Positions 53,908 through 63,358 of a stretch of DNA of 64,000 nt are shown one piece after another. The position numbers and the translations under genes were made by a program. The DNA lies in NCBI GenBank assembly GCA_023417935.1, contig JAEZDY010000031.1, positions 127,328 to 191,327 of the forward strand, read 5' to 3'. This stretch comes from Bacteroidota bacterium (GTDB lineage: Bacteria; Bacteroidota; Bacteroidia; Bacteroidales; Lentimicrobiaceae). Within the stretch, counting starts at the first letter, position 1; each line of letters starts with the position of its first letter. Below the pieces are notes generated by a model, which ran no database searches, had not been told where the DNA came from, and worked only from the letters and a program-made list of their open reading frames with translations.

Positions 53908-55056
53908 TTACTGCTTGAACTTAATGGTAATCTCCACAATCTCAGGCCTGTTGCCAATTCTCACCGGTGGACCCCATGAGCCGAAGCCATTGGATACATA
54001 GAAATGTGAGTTTCCTTTTTTGAGATATCCGGCGCTCACTTCGTACATTGCCTGTGTGATGTAATTGAGTGGCCAAAGTTGCCCGTGATGGGTATGACCT
54101 GAGAACTGCACATCAACACCTGCAGCTTCAACCTCACCAAGGTTAAATGGCTGGTGGTCCATCATGATGATTGGCAGGCTGTGGTCAATGCCATTGATAA
54201 TGGCGCTTATGTCCTTACGCTTGCTGCTGCTGTTCTTTGAACGGTCTTCCCGACCTGCCAGATAGAAGGCATCCGCTATTTTTATGGTTGTGTCGCGCAC
54301 AAACGTAATGTTATGCTCTTCAAGGTACTTCACTGCTTTGGCAACCCCACCAATGTATTCATGGTTGCCTGTAATGGCGTAAACTCCCAATGGTGCCTGA
54401 AGTTTTACAAGAACCTGACCTAAATTCTGGCGTATCACCGGCTCCAAGTCTTCATCCACAACATCCCCTGCAAGCAATATAATGTCGGGCTTGATTTCCT
54501 GTATCTTGTTCACCAGTTTAGTCATGCGCCGGGGCCCTATAAGTGTGCCCATATGTATATCAGAAGCAAGTGCTATTTTTACTTCCTTCAAACCATTGGC
54601 GCTTTTATCAAGATCAATGGTCAATTTATTGACACGTGGGCTAATGGCATTTATGTGACCGGCTAATACAGTTATAAAAACCGCAGCTATTGAAACAAGA
54701 AGCAGAACTGATTTAAACTTTTCAGTATAGAATGAAGCAGGCATCCACCCAATGAAGTAATCACTTAACCTGAGGATGTCAATCACCAGCACTATCAGGA
54801 AAAAATAAAGCATTGCTGCCAGCCAGAATGACCCTATCCATGTGAGCACATCTGTGAAAACTGAAAGGTGGATTCGTTCAACAACACGACCCACAATAAA
54901 TGAAGCAACTATTACCCAGAATGCAGTCTTAACCCATGGCCTCAGTGCCGAAGTGGCTGGTACCAGTTGGATACCCCTGCTGTATATGTAATAGTTTATG
55001 AAAAAGTATACTAGTAGAACTATGCTGAAGAATACCAAAAACATCCCGGTTCTCAT
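53908..55056 (-). CDS. Membrane metallophosphoesterase (YkuE-like)
   Basis: 382 residues. Four N-terminal transmembrane helices (about 5-25, 45-65, 73-95, 117-135) precede a calcineurin-like phosphoesterase domain (about 155-382). Metal motifs are complete: LASDIHMGT, LLAGDVVDED, ITGNHEY, and SGHTHHGQLWP. The group acts on phosphate esters outside the cytoplasm; the natural substrate is unknown. Confidence 0.9.
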   Translation of the reverse strand: MRTGMFLVFFSIVLLVYFFINYYIYSRGIQLVPATSALRPWVKTAFWVIVASFIVGRVVERIHLSVFTDVLTWIGSFWLAAMLYFFLIVLVIDILRLSDYFIGWMPASFYTEKFKSVLLLVSIAAVFITVLAGHINAISPRVNKLTIDLDKSANGLKEVKIALASDIHMGTLIGPRRMTKLVNKIQEIKPDIILLAGDVVDEDLEPVIRQNLGQVLVKLQAPLGVYAITGNHEYIGGVAKAVKYLEEHNITFVRDTTIKIADAFYLAGREDRSKNSSSKRKDISAIINGIDHSLPIIMMDHQPFNLGEVEAAGVDVQFSGHTHHGQLWPLNYITQAMYEVSAGYLKKGNSHFYVSNGFGSWGPPVRIGNRPEIVEITIKFKQ

Positions 55057-55152
55057 TTTATAAAAATTAAGTTCACTTAACAGAGTCGTGATGCTTTTTG
55101 TTTAGCAATTTGCTTATCAACTGTCCACAAATCTGTATCCACTTAAAAAACG

Positions 55153-55189
55153 ACCGGTGAACTTGCAATGTATTCACAAATTCACCGGT
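55153..55189 (-). terminator. Rho-independent terminator of the DUF4476 gene
   Basis: A 9-bp stem (ACCGGTGAA at 55153-55161 with 55181-55189), a 19-nt loop, and on the minus strand CGTTTTTTAAGTG. It lies about 85 nt after the stop codon. Confidence 0.7.
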
Positions 55190-55273
55190 TAGTCTTGCCT
55201 GGAAGCATCACTTGCTAACCAGGTCAACTACAGTGACTATGTATGTCATAGCCTCTTTTTAAGAAAGTCAGTT

Positions 55274-56350
55274 CTACTTTCGTGAATCAATGTATTTCAT
55301 CAATTCTTCTTTCGAACTGCTGAAACTGAAAGCATCAGCCACTCTGTAATAATTCTCCCTGTCAACCGTATAGTCCCAGGCAAACTTGGCAATTTCAAGC
55401 CTTCCACTTTCAAATGTGAACTCTGATACTATGTCTCTGATCTGGCCTGTAGTGAAACATGGCCTCGACTTAATGATATTCTTGGCAAGGGTTAGTTTGG
55501 TGCTGTTAAAGGTTTCCTTCTTAATGGAATTCAACATATCACTAAACTGATCAGGATGTATGGCGCAAGGCAATGGCATATTCCCATTGTGACCATTGTT
55601 ATTGATAAGGTCGTTGTAAGCCACCCTGTTTGGTACATGTCCGAAAAGCTGTGTTCCAAAAGATAGATTAGCAACATCAAACACATTGTGCAATGCAGCC
55701 CTGAAGAAGGTTAGCCTGTTGTTTTCATTTTCAAGCAATGAAGCAAGTTTCATTAGCTGGGCAACAGTCATACAATTATTTTGAACCATCTGGGTAAAAA
55801 GCATTAGCCTGGTTTGCTCGTTGTCATTAAAGGCAAACTTCCGTGCCTGAATCATAAAATCGTTTTCTGAAATTGCGGGACTGCAATTTGATGGACCCTT
55901 ATAGTTGCGTGCATCTGGGTAATCAAGAGATGCAAAGTTGATGTTCAGCGGAGGATCCTGAGGTGGTAAATAGTCATGAGGCCGGCTGTCAATTGACTGA
56001 ATGTGGTCATGCAACATGAATACAGTGGAAATGTATGCAAACGCATCGTATACGAAATAGTAGTTTTCTTTGTCAAATGTGCTTTCGTAGGCATTTCGGG
56101 CAAATTCAAGCCTGCTAGTGTCATCAATAAACAACGATGCAATACTTTTAACCTGTTCAGCACTCAAACAATTATCGTAAACAGCATTATTTGCCACATC
56201 AAGTTTCTGTGCTTCACTACGTTGCATCATAACTGATTTATGTATTTGCCTGAAGATGTTCTCAGGTAGTGGCGAACGGCATCTTCCGGGTTGAGCTTCA
56301 GCGCCAATAGTCAAAACTACCAGAAAAAGGAAGGTGAAGATTGATTTCAT
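55274..56350 (-). CDS. Exported DUF4476-repeat protein
   Basis: 358 residues. Signal peptide ends GAEA|QPGRC. Three related repeats of about 100 residues follow, each starting with a Cys-led helix (CLSAEQVKSIASLF, CMTVAQLMKLASLL, CFTTGQIRDIVSEF) and continuing with F(A/S)RNAYES.. or similar. This matches DUF4476. The role of the domain is unknown. It has its own terminator and stands between a metallophosphoesterase and a GNAT gene on the same strand. Confidence 0.82.
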   Translation of the reverse strand: MKSIFTFLFLVVLTIGAEAQPGRCRSPLPENIFRQIHKSVMMQRSEAQKLDVANNAVYDNCLSAEQVKSIASLFIDDTSRLEFARNAYESTFDKENYYFVYDAFAYISTVFMLHDHIQSIDSRPHDYLPPQDPPLNINFASLDYPDARNYKGPSNCSPAISENDFMIQARKFAFNDNEQTRLMLFTQMVQNNCMTVAQLMKLASLLENENNRLTFFRAALHNVFDVANLSFGTQLFGHVPNRVAYNDLINNNGHNGNMPLPCAIHPDQFSDMLNSIKKETFNSTKLTLAKNIIKSRPCFTTGQIRDIVSEFTFESGRLEIAKFAWDYTVDRENYYRVADAFSFSSSKEELMKYIDSRK

Positions 56351-56390
56351 ACAAAATGAGGTTAAGGTGTTGGGTTTTTATTTTTGGTTT

Positions 56391-56849
56391 CTATTGTTTC
56401 ATCCATTCAAAAAGTCTGTAATGCTCATCATTCATGCCCATACGCTTGTAAACTTCCCGGGCAGGCATGTTTGTGTTGTCAACGTAAAGGCGAATGCCGG
56501 CTACATCTTTATCCTGCAATACCTGCGATTTGATAAAAGTATACATCATGCTGAAAATACCGGCTTTGCGCATTTCAGGCAACACAAATACCGACTGTAT
56601 CCACCATACCCAATTATTGCGCCAATCGCTCCACTCAGGTGTTACCATCAGGCAGGATACAGGTGTTCCGTCTGATTCGCCGATAATATAAAAACCTTTA
56701 AGCGAATCATCAAAAACCGACTGTACCCCAAGGGTTACTGTGAGCTTATCGAGTTTCATGTTTTCAGTTTCATAGGCCATTTTTATCTGGCAATCAACTA
56801 TAAAACCCATGTCATCTGTATCAGCATGTCTGATTACTATATTTTCCAT
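56391..56849 (-). CDS. GNAT-family N-acetyltransferase
   Basis: 152 residues. The acetyl-CoA site is visible in WIQSVFVLPEMRKAGIFSMMYTFI, and the C-terminal RLYVDNTNMPAREVYKRMGMND is the usual last strand and helix of GNAT enzymes. The acceptor is unknown. It lies 40 bp upstream of the DUF4476 gene. Confidence 0.85.
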   Translation of the reverse strand: MENIVIRHADTDDMGFIVDCQIKMAYETENMKLDKLTVTLGVQSVFDDSLKGFYIIGESDGTPVSCLMVTPEWSDWRNNWVWWIQSVFVLPEMRKAGIFSMMYTFIKSQVLQDKDVAGIRLYVDNTNMPAREVYKRMGMNDEHYRLFEWMKQ

Positions 56850-56973
56850 CTTTCAGTTTTTTATTCAATACAATTTTTATGCTGTATTGCTGGTATTGAT
56901 GATGTTTACTTTTTCTTATTAAATGCCTCAAATCCGCAATTTTAACCGGGGTTTCTGATAGCAATAAAATGCT

Positions 56974-56981
56974 TAATTTTG
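56974..56981 (+). promoter_or_regulatory. Candidate -7 box of the purF-like gene
   Basis: TAATTTTG matches TAnnTTTG, 66 nt before the ATG at 57047. No TTG is found at the usual -33 distance. The prediction is from motif alone. Confidence 0.4.
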
Positions 56982-57046
56982 CACTTCTTTTTTATGCAGT
57001 GAATTGAGTGACAAATATATCAGAATAATCTAAACATCCAAACTAT

Positions 57047-58948
57047 ATGAGTGAGCAGATTAAACATGAGTGCGGTATTGCGATGGTTCGATTACTTAAA
57101 CCGCTGGAGCATTATCTGAAAACCTACGGTACTTCAACCTGGGGGCTCAATAAGCTGCATCTGCTCATGGAAAAGCAGCATAACCGGGGCCAGGATGGTG
57201 CGGGCATTGCTTCCATAAAACTTGACCCCATGCCGGGTTCGAAGTATATCGACAGGCACCGTTCAAACTCCAGCACTCCTATAGCCGATGTTTTCAATGC
57301 TGCTTACGCTGAGATCAACACCTATATTAAAGAAATCCCCGGAAGGGAAAATGATTTACAAGGACTTAAAAGAGCTGTAGGTTTTGCCGGTGAACTGTTT
57401 ATGGGGCACCTGCGCTATGGCACTTTTGGCAAAAACAGTGTTCAATACCTGCACCCGGTGCATAGGGCAAATAACTGGATGACCCGTAACCTTGTGCTTG
57501 CAGGCAATTTTAACATGACCAATGTTGATGAACTTTTCAACAGACTGGTTGACCTCGGACAATATCCTGTGCAGACTTCTGATACGATTACCATCCTTGA
57601 GAAGATCGGCCATTTCCTTGATGAGGAGAATGAACTTCTGTATGAGCAATTTAAAGCTGAAGGTTTAAGCAAGAAGGAGATGACTCCGCGCATTGCTTCT
57701 TCAATGGATGTTAAGAGGATACTGCAGCATGCTTCTTATAGCTGGGATGGAGGTTATGCCATCGCCGGAATGATCGGCCATGGTGATGCTTTCGTTTTCC
57801 GCGATCCTGCCGGCATTCGCCCTGCATTCTACTATCAGGATGAAGAGGTTGTGATTGTTGCATCGGAACGTCCGGTGATACAAACTGCCATGAACATCCC
57901 TTTCAATAAAGTAAGGGAAGTAAAGCCCGGTCATGCTCTTATCATCCGCAAAGATGGCACTGTTGATCAACAGCAAATACTTGAGCCTGCCCCACTTAAG
58001 GCCTGTTCTTTTGAACGCATCTATTTCAGCCGGGGAACTGATGTTGATATTTATAAAGAGAGAAAAAGACTAGGTAAAGCGCTTACTCCGGCCATACTTG
58101 GTGCAGTTGGTCACGATATTAACAACACAGTATTTTCTTATATCCCAAATACTGCCGTTGATGCTTTCTACGGTTTGGTAGAGGAGTTAGGCAATTTCTG
58201 CGATGGTATAAAGAAGGATCAACTCCTGAAAGAATCAGCTAATCTTACACCGGCTCTCATTGATAAGATCATGAAGTTCAAGCCCAGGATAGAGAAAGTA
58301 GCTGTAAAGGATATCAAACTTCGTACTTTCATTACCCAGGACAATGCACGTGACGATCTTGTCGCCCATGTGTATGATGTTACCTATGGCGTTGTAAACC
58401 CGGGAACTGATAATCTCGTGGTTCTTGATGATTCTATTGTGAGAGGTACCACACTTAAGAAAAGTATTATAAGAATACTCGATCGACTGGGTCCTAAAAA
58501 GATAGTCATTGCCTCATCAGCTCCACAGATCAGGTACCCCGACTGTTATGGTATAGATATGGCCAAACTGGGTGATTTTATTGCTTTTAATGCGGCAATT
58601 GAACTGCTTAAAGAAACCAACCAGTCGCATATCATAAACGAGGTATACAGAAAAGCTAAGGAACAGGAAAATCTTCCTAAAGAACAAGTTATCAATCATG
58701 TGAAAGATATCTACCGACCATTTACTGCAAGCCAAATATCAGCTAAGATATCTCAACTTGTTACACCGGTGGGATGCAAAGCTGAAGTTGAAATAGTATT
58801 CCAAACCATTGAAGATCTGCATCAGGCAATCCCCAATAATACCGGCGACTGGTATTTCACAGGCAATTATCCTACTCCCGGCGGTAACAAGGTGGTGAAC
58901 AGGAGCTTTATCAATTATATTGAAGGAAGAAACGAGAGAGCTTACTAG
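57047..58948 (+). CDS. purF: Amidophosphoribosyltransferase (PurF-type)
   Basis: 633 residues, about 130 longer than E. coli PurF. The Ntn glutaminase begins at Cys9 (HECGIAMVR), which implies removal of an 8-residue propeptide. HNRGQDGAGIAS and the LRYGTFGK segment belong to the glutaminase half. The phosphoribosyltransferase half has the PRPP loop VVLDDSIVRGTT. The extra length lies within the glutaminase half and at the C-terminus. The enzyme makes phosphoribosylamine in purine synthesis. A second, shorter PurF may exist elsewhere, so a specialised paralogue is possible. Confidence 0.85.
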   Translation: MSEQIKHECGIAMVRLLKPLEHYLKTYGTSTWGLNKLHLLMEKQHNRGQDGAGIASIKLDPMPGSKYIDRHRSNSSTPIADVFNAAYAEINTYIKEIPGRENDLQGLKRAVGFAGELFMGHLRYGTFGKNSVQYLHPVHRANNWMTRNLVLAGNFNMTNVDELFNRLVDLGQYPVQTSDTITILEKIGHFLDEENELLYEQFKAEGLSKKEMTPRIASSMDVKRILQHASYSWDGGYAIAGMIGHGDAFVFRDPAGIRPAFYYQDEEVVIVASERPVIQTAMNIPFNKVREVKPGHALIIRKDGTVDQQQILEPAPLKACSFERIYFSRGTDVDIYKERKRLGKALTPAILGAVGHDINNTVFSYIPNTAVDAFYGLVEELGNFCDGIKKDQLLKESANLTPALIDKIMKFKPRIEKVAVKDIKLRTFITQDNARDDLVAHVYDVTYGVVNPGTDNLVVLDDSIVRGTTLKKSIIRILDRLGPKKIVIASSAPQIRYPDCYGIDMAKLGDFIAFNAAIELLKETNQSHIINEVYRKAKEQENLPKEQVINHVKDIYRPFTASQISAKISQLVTPVGCKAEVEIVFQTIEDLHQAIPNNTGDWYFTGNYPTPGGNKVVNRSFINYIEGRNERAY

Positions 58949-60081
58949 AAACTGATAGGATGCCCTGTAACCCAGTAGTAGAAAGCTACTAACTGCATCG
59001 CCCATAAAATTACCAATACTACATTTTTTAGTTTTAACTCATAAAACCAGTGCCCTAAAATTATAGTCAGGGGAAAGATCACTGATATATACCGGGGCAT
59101 CGAGGCAACCGAGCCTGAAACCAGCGGCAGCATGAGGCTGAACCAGATAAAAACATTGAGGCTTAGCGGTAGTTTCTTCCAGATAAGTACACTGAAGATG
59201 ATCACTGCAATGGTGTAAACCGAGTTAAACTGAGTTGCAAAATCACCATGCCTGAATAGCGAAAGCAACGGAAACATAAACTCCTTGTACCAGCCAGCCT
59301 GTGCAATACTGAAAGCCAGGTATTCACCTGTCATTCGCTCCTGATACATGCAGTATAGCAGAAAAGCAAGCGGACCGGTTATGAAGTACATCGACCTTGC
59401 AATGGTAATCTTTGAGAACGCTGCTTTAACATCTAATTGCACACCTTTAAGTATATACTCCCTTTCCAGAAAATACAGGTACATTGGCACCAAAGCAATG
59501 ATACCAAACGGTCTTAACAACACCAGTGGAATTATTAGTAAAGGAATAAACACATATTTGCGACTGTGTATAGCAATGAAAGTAAAGATGAGAAATATGA
59601 AGAACGGTGCTTCAGTATACATCATAGAGAAGTAATAGTGGAATGGGAACAGCAGAAACACCATGGTGCAATACAGTGAAAACCTCTTATCACCCGTATA
59701 TATCTCGCAAAAGATGTAAAATCCCCAGAAAGCAATGGTTGAAAATACAATTGATAATATCAGGGCACTGTATTTAAAGGGGACATTAAATAATTCCATT
59801 ACCACACTGTTTATCCAGGGGTAGAAAGGGAAAAATGCCCACTCACTTTGTTTGAATTCAGCGCCTGCATTCCAACCAAGATCTCTTACATCAGTGATAA
59901 AAGGATACCAGTTTTCGGCTATCCGGGCATACCAACCAACATCATTGCGGTTAAGCAGATCAGCGTATCCGTTTATGGTAAGTACTCCGCTCTCACCAAT
60001 AATGAGATACCCAAACAGCAAATAGGCAAGCTTCACTAAAAGTGATACTCCTAAAATGATTAGTAAGTTTTTGTACCTCAT
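58945..60081 (-). CDS. PIG-V-like membrane mannosyltransferase
   Basis: 378 residues with about nine predicted transmembrane helices. The lumenal-loop motif EFKQSEWAFFPFYPW and the following MYTEAPFFIFL match the PIG-V/PMT-C superfamily mannosyltransferases. It probably transfers a sugar from a lipid-linked donor during envelope glycan assembly. Its 3' end overlaps the purF stop by 4 bp in convergent orientation. The two GT genes upstream, on the same strand, probably belong to the same pathway. Confidence 0.78.
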   Translation of the reverse strand: MRYKNLLIILGVSLLVKLAYLLFGYLIIGESGVLTINGYADLLNRNDVGWYARIAENWYPFITDVRDLGWNAGAEFKQSEWAFFPFYPWINSVVMELFNVPFKYSALILSIVFSTIAFWGFYIFCEIYTGDKRFSLYCTMVFLLFPFHYYFSMMYTEAPFFIFLIFTFIAIHSRKYVFIPLLIIPLVLLRPFGIIALVPMYLYFLEREYILKGVQLDVKAAFSKITIARSMYFITGPLAFLLYCMYQERMTGEYLAFSIAQAGWYKEFMFPLLSLFRHGDFATQFNSVYTIAVIIFSVLIWKKLPLSLNVFIWFSLMLPLVSGSVASMPRYISVIFPLTIILGHWFYELKLKNVVLVILWAMQLVAFYYWVTGHPISF

Positions 60082-60115
60082 TTTATCGACTTACTATAAA
60101 ATCAAAGTCTTTTTC

Positions 60116-61084
60116 TTATTGCTTGATTGTAACTGAATCCTTGCGGCAATTGGTTTCCTCAACAATAAAGGGAGGCCTTCTTTTTACATCGGTTGATATA
60201 CGGCTGATGTACTCGCCTATAATACCAATACATAGCAACTGAATACCGCCGATGAACATTGAACTTATCATCAGTGATGTCCAGCCAGTAACTACTTCAT
60301 TCATTACGAACTTTGAGAAAAGTGCATATAGAATGATCAGAAAGGCGATTAAAGAAAATACAAATCCAAGGAAGGTAGCAATTTGCAATGGGAAATTTGA
60401 AAATGCTGTAATACCGTCAAGGGCCAGGCGCATCATCTTCTTAAAGGTATATTTTGTTTCACCGGCTTTGCGTTCCTGGCGCTCAAATTCAACGCCTGTT
60501 TGACTAAAGCCAAGCCATGCAATTTGTCCCCTCAGGAACTTACTTCCTTCACCCATATTTATCAAATGATCAGCAACTTCGCGTGATATTAGTCTGAAGT
60601 CGCCGGTATCAACAGGTATATTGAAAGAAGTGATCTTCTTGAGCATCTTGTAAAACATCTTGGCAGTAAACTTCTTAAAAACTGTTTCACCTTTCCGCTG
60701 AATGCGCTTAGCGTAAACCACCTTGTACCCTTCAAGATATTTGTCATACATCTGAGGTATAAGCTCAGGTGGATCCTGAAGATCGCCATCAATCAGTACC
60801 ACAGTCTCACCCCTGCTATAGGTAATTCCGGCCATAACTGCGTTCTGGTGACCAAAATTCCTGCTAAAGCTTATGAAATGTATGTGTTCATTTATGGCAG
60901 CGTATTCTTTTAGCTTCGCAAGTGAAGCATCTGCACTTCCATCGTTAACGAAAACCAATTCATAAGCTATTCCCATAGCATTGCAAGTGGCACTTAGCCT
61001 AGCTATCATTTCATCAATAGTAAGCTCCTCGTTGTAAACTGGAACAACTACGCTTAATTTTATTTTATCCTGTTGCTCATTCAT
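60116..61084 (-). CDS. DPM1/GtrB-like GT2 glycosyltransferase
   Basis: 322 residues from the ATG at 61084 (MNEQQDKIKLSVVVPVYNEE). An open frame runs 66 bp further upstream, but its first part is made of repeat-derived sequence, so the later ATG is preferred. GT-A domain with VVPVYNEE, DGDLQDPPE (DxD) and SRNFGHQNAVMAG; two C-terminal transmembrane helices (about 235-290). The class makes polyprenyl-phosphate-linked sugars used by membrane transferases such as the PIG-V-like protein 35 bp downstream. Confidence 0.88.
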   Translation of the reverse strand: MNEQQDKIKLSVVVPVYNEELTIDEMIARLSATCNAMGIAYELVFVNDGSADASLAKLKEYAAINEHIHFISFSRNFGHQNAVMAGITYSRGETVVLIDGDLQDPPELIPQMYDKYLEGYKVVYAKRIQRKGETVFKKFTAKMFYKMLKKITSFNIPVDTGDFRLISREVADHLINMGEGSKFLRGQIAWLGFSQTGVEFERQERKAGETKYTFKKMMRLALDGITAFSNFPLQIATFLGFVFSLIAFLIILYALFSKFVMNEVVTGWTSLMISSMFIGGIQLLCIGIIGEYISRISTDVKRRPPFIVEETNCRKDSVTIKQ

Positions 61085-61134
61085 GTTGATATGAGTTATT
61101 ATTAGCTGGTTTGGCGTTTCAAAGGTATAAATTA

Positions 61135-61228
61135 GTTCAAGATTGTTCAAGATTGTTCAAGGTTGTTCAAGATTGTTCAAGGTGTTCAAGGTGTTCAAGA
61201 TGTTCAAGGTGTTTAAGGTGTTTAAAAG
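61135..61228. repeat. Ten-unit 9/10-bp GTTCAA satellite
   Basis: Ten units: four 10-bp units (GTTCAAGATT or GTTCAAGGTT, 61135-61174) then six of 9 bp (GTTCAAGGT and relatives, 61175-61228). It lies just upstream of the GT2 gene start. A short (CCCCTAA)-like run follows at about 61239-61268. Confidence 0.85.
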
Positions 61229-61281
61229 TAATCCACTAACCCCTACACCCCTAACCCCTAACCCCTGTTAGCCTATAATAT

Positions 61282-62727
61282 TTATCGCACAAATTTAATC
61301 TTATTCATTGCATAAGCAACCATCTTCAGCAGCAACCAACCATGCGAGAACCTTGAAATGTTGGTTTCACCGTATTGGCGTGCCCGGTATCTTATGGGTA
61401 CCTCAACAAGCTTCAGGTTTAATTTAGCCGAACCAAAAATGAGATCGAAGTCACCGAAAGGATCGAAGTTGCCGAAATAAGACCTGTTGGCTTTAAGCTT
61501 CCTGTAATTGGCAGAGCTGAGCACCTTTGTTCCGCAGAGGGTATCTTTGATACGTTGGCCTAACAGCCAGGAGAACATTACTGAAAAGAACTTATTGCCC
61601 ATGATATTAAGGGTTCGCATGGCTTCATCTTCCATTGGATACACTAACCGGGTTCCGTTTATATATTCTCCCTTCCCTGTAGCAATGGCATTATAAAATT
61701 TTGGGAGGTCTTCAGGTGGTACAGTAAGATCGGCATCCAGAATCATGAGTATGTCACCAATTGCATATTCAAAACCTAATCTTACAGCATCGCCCTTACC
61801 CTTGCCTGTTTGCACCATATACTTAACATCGCGCAAGGGTAGCCATTTTTCTATTACCCGCTTTATTTCATCGGGCGTATTGTCAGTTGAACCACCTTCC
61901 ACAAAGATGATTTCTGTATGCCGCCCCATGTCAGGGATTCGCTTCACAGCATCTTCAATATTTCCTGCCTCATTCCTTGCCGGGATGATCACACTCACTG
62001 AAAACTCCCTGTTATCCGCGGGAAGCGTATCAGGTAAACGGGCTATTATATATCCGGTAAGGCAGAGACTGTTGAACAATGGCAGATTGGCAATGTACTT
62101 GTTGAAAAACCACGATATCAACGGAATATACACGGGCATCAGGTACCGCTTACCGGTTTTGATCACATCAAACCCTTCAAGGTTAAGCAGGTTGACGACA
62201 TCAGCCCTGTTTAACCAATTCAATCTTTTGTGGGGCATTTTAAGTCTCAGACTTTGTGCCAGTTCAAGCAATGGCTCCCAGAAGAAGCTATGGTAATTTA
62301 TTATTATCCGGGTGTCGGGGGTACATACTTTTTTAAGATTGGCAATCACTTTCTGAATATCCTCAAGGTAACCAAGCGTATCAGAAATTATAATATAATC
62401 GAACTGCTCATCAAGATCAAGCTGCTCAGCATCCTGATTATAAAAGTTAAGATGCGGGTACTTCTGCCTGGCAATTTCAACCATTGCACCAGATATATCA
62501 ATGCCAACGCCATGCGCCGGATTCACTGCATTGAGCAAATACCCGGTACCCGATCCAATTTCCAGTACCCTTGAATTCTCAACTATATTAAACCTGAAGA
62601 AACGAACCAGGTTCTTATAATAATGCCTGCTCCTGCGTATATACTTATCCCGCTCAGGCGCTATAGAATCCATTTCAGCTGATAGTTGTACCTTGTTTTC
62701 GGAGGTGGAGGGCTTTACGTTGCTCAT
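61282..62727 (-). CDS. Methyltransferase-GT2 fusion protein
   Basis: 481 residues from the ATG at 62727 (MSNVKPSTSENK); 22 further in-frame upstream codons are probably spurious. The N-terminal part (about 20-220) is a SAM methyltransferase (VLEIGSGTGYLL, GVGIDISGAMVE). The C-terminal part (about 240-475) is a GT2 domain (VSVIIPARNEAGNIEDAV, EGGSTDNTPDEI, LDADLTVPPEDLPKF, GTKVLSS). In separate-gene clusters these two activities occur as neighbours; here they are one chain. It presumably builds a lipid-linked sugar with the neighbouring GT2 enzyme. It has no transmembrane tail. Confidence 0.82.
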   Translation of the reverse strand: MSNVKPSTSENKVQLSAEMDSIAPERDKYIRRSRHYYKNLVRFFRFNIVENSRVLEIGSGTGYLLNAVNPAHGVGIDISGAMVEIARQKYPHLNFYNQDAEQLDLDEQFDYIIISDTLGYLEDIQKVIANLKKVCTPDTRIIINYHSFFWEPLLELAQSLRLKMPHKRLNWLNRADVVNLLNLEGFDVIKTGKRYLMPVYIPLISWFFNKYIANLPLFNSLCLTGYIIARLPDTLPADNREFSVSVIIPARNEAGNIEDAVKRIPDMGRHTEIIFVEGGSTDNTPDEIKRVIEKWLPLRDVKYMVQTGKGKGDAVRLGFEYAIGDILMILDADLTVPPEDLPKFYNAIATGKGEYINGTRLVYPMEDEAMRTLNIMGNKFFSVMFSWLLGQRIKDTLCGTKVLSSANYRKLKANRSYFGNFDPFGDFDLIFGSAKLNLKLVEVPIRYRARQYGETNISRFSHGWLLLKMVAYAMNKIKFVR

Positions 62728-62777
62728 TTGTGTTGAAGTGATGTTGCAAAGATGCGAAAAAAAAATGCGCTGTGCGC

Positions 62778-62857
62778 GTTCAATGTTGTTCAAGGTTGTT
62801 CAATGTGGTTCAATGTGGTTCAATGTGGTTCAAGGTTGTTCAAGGTTGTTCAGTGTG
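62778..62857. repeat. Eight-unit 10-bp GTTCAA satellite
   Basis: Eight consecutive 10-bp units from 62778 to 62857, such as GTTCAATGTT, GTTCAAGGTT and GTTCAATGTG. It lies about 50 bp upstream of the fusion gene start, at the opposite end of the gene from the array at 61135-61228. More copies occur at 63064-63083. Confidence 0.88.
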
Positions 62858-63178
62858 AGACAATTCACTTAGGCTATTAAAATAAAGAGGCTCCACACCA
62901 GCAGTTCAAAACCAGACCGCCGGTGTGAAGTATATATAGAGTTGCAATTACACCCCGATTTCACATCGGGATGCAGCATTCTAACCAAGATGTCAAAGAA
63001 CAAAAAAGTGCGCTGCGCGCTTTTAAAAGTTGTTCAAAGCTTCGCGTTCAAAGCTCTTCGCGCGTTCAAGGTTGTTCAATGTTGATAACTTCATACCTAT
63101 TATGCGCTATGCGTAAAGCCCTCTGCCTTCCTATACAATTCCCATGCTACTTCGCCGAATTTTTGAAATTGTCCGTCG

Positions 63179-63278
63179 TTGTCCCCCCCCTTGTCAGTTT
63201 TTGGCAGTAAAACACCTGACATAGTCACTGTCACAGGGGGGACAACAGGGGACAAAACACCTGACAGAGGGGGGACAA
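63179..63278. repeat. Hairpin element A (G/C-run arms)
   Basis: Outer arms TTGTCCCCCC (63179-63188) and GGGGGGACAA (63269-63278), inner arms TGTCAG (63192-63197) and CTGACA (63261-63266). The core TTTTTGGCAGTAA at 63198-63210 is shared with element B. A GGGGGGACAA copy also occurs at 63236-63245 and AGGGGACAAA at 63247-63256, so the right arm recurs. Its role is unknown. Confidence 0.75.
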
Positions 63279-63358
63279 TAGTGGGCACATTACCGCGTTC
63301 CCGCACAGTTGATTTGTCCAAATACAATTTTGGGACTAACGTGCCAAGAAAAGAAAAA

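Noticed and set aside
61085..61150. N-terminal 22-codon extension of the DPM1-like GT2 gene
   Set aside because: It is made partly of satellite sequence and lacks the family's start; the ATG at 61084 gives the conserved beginning. The same applies to 62793-62728 for the fusion gene.
61239..61268. CCCCTAA run as a telomere-like sequence
   Set aside because: It is short, imperfect and internal; bacterial chromosomes here give no reason for a telomere. It is treated as another microsatellite.
61745..62296. A 183-codon plus-strand open frame in the methyltransferase-GT2 gene
   Set aside because: It lies opposite a gene with clear SAM and GT2 motifs and shows no recognisable domain.
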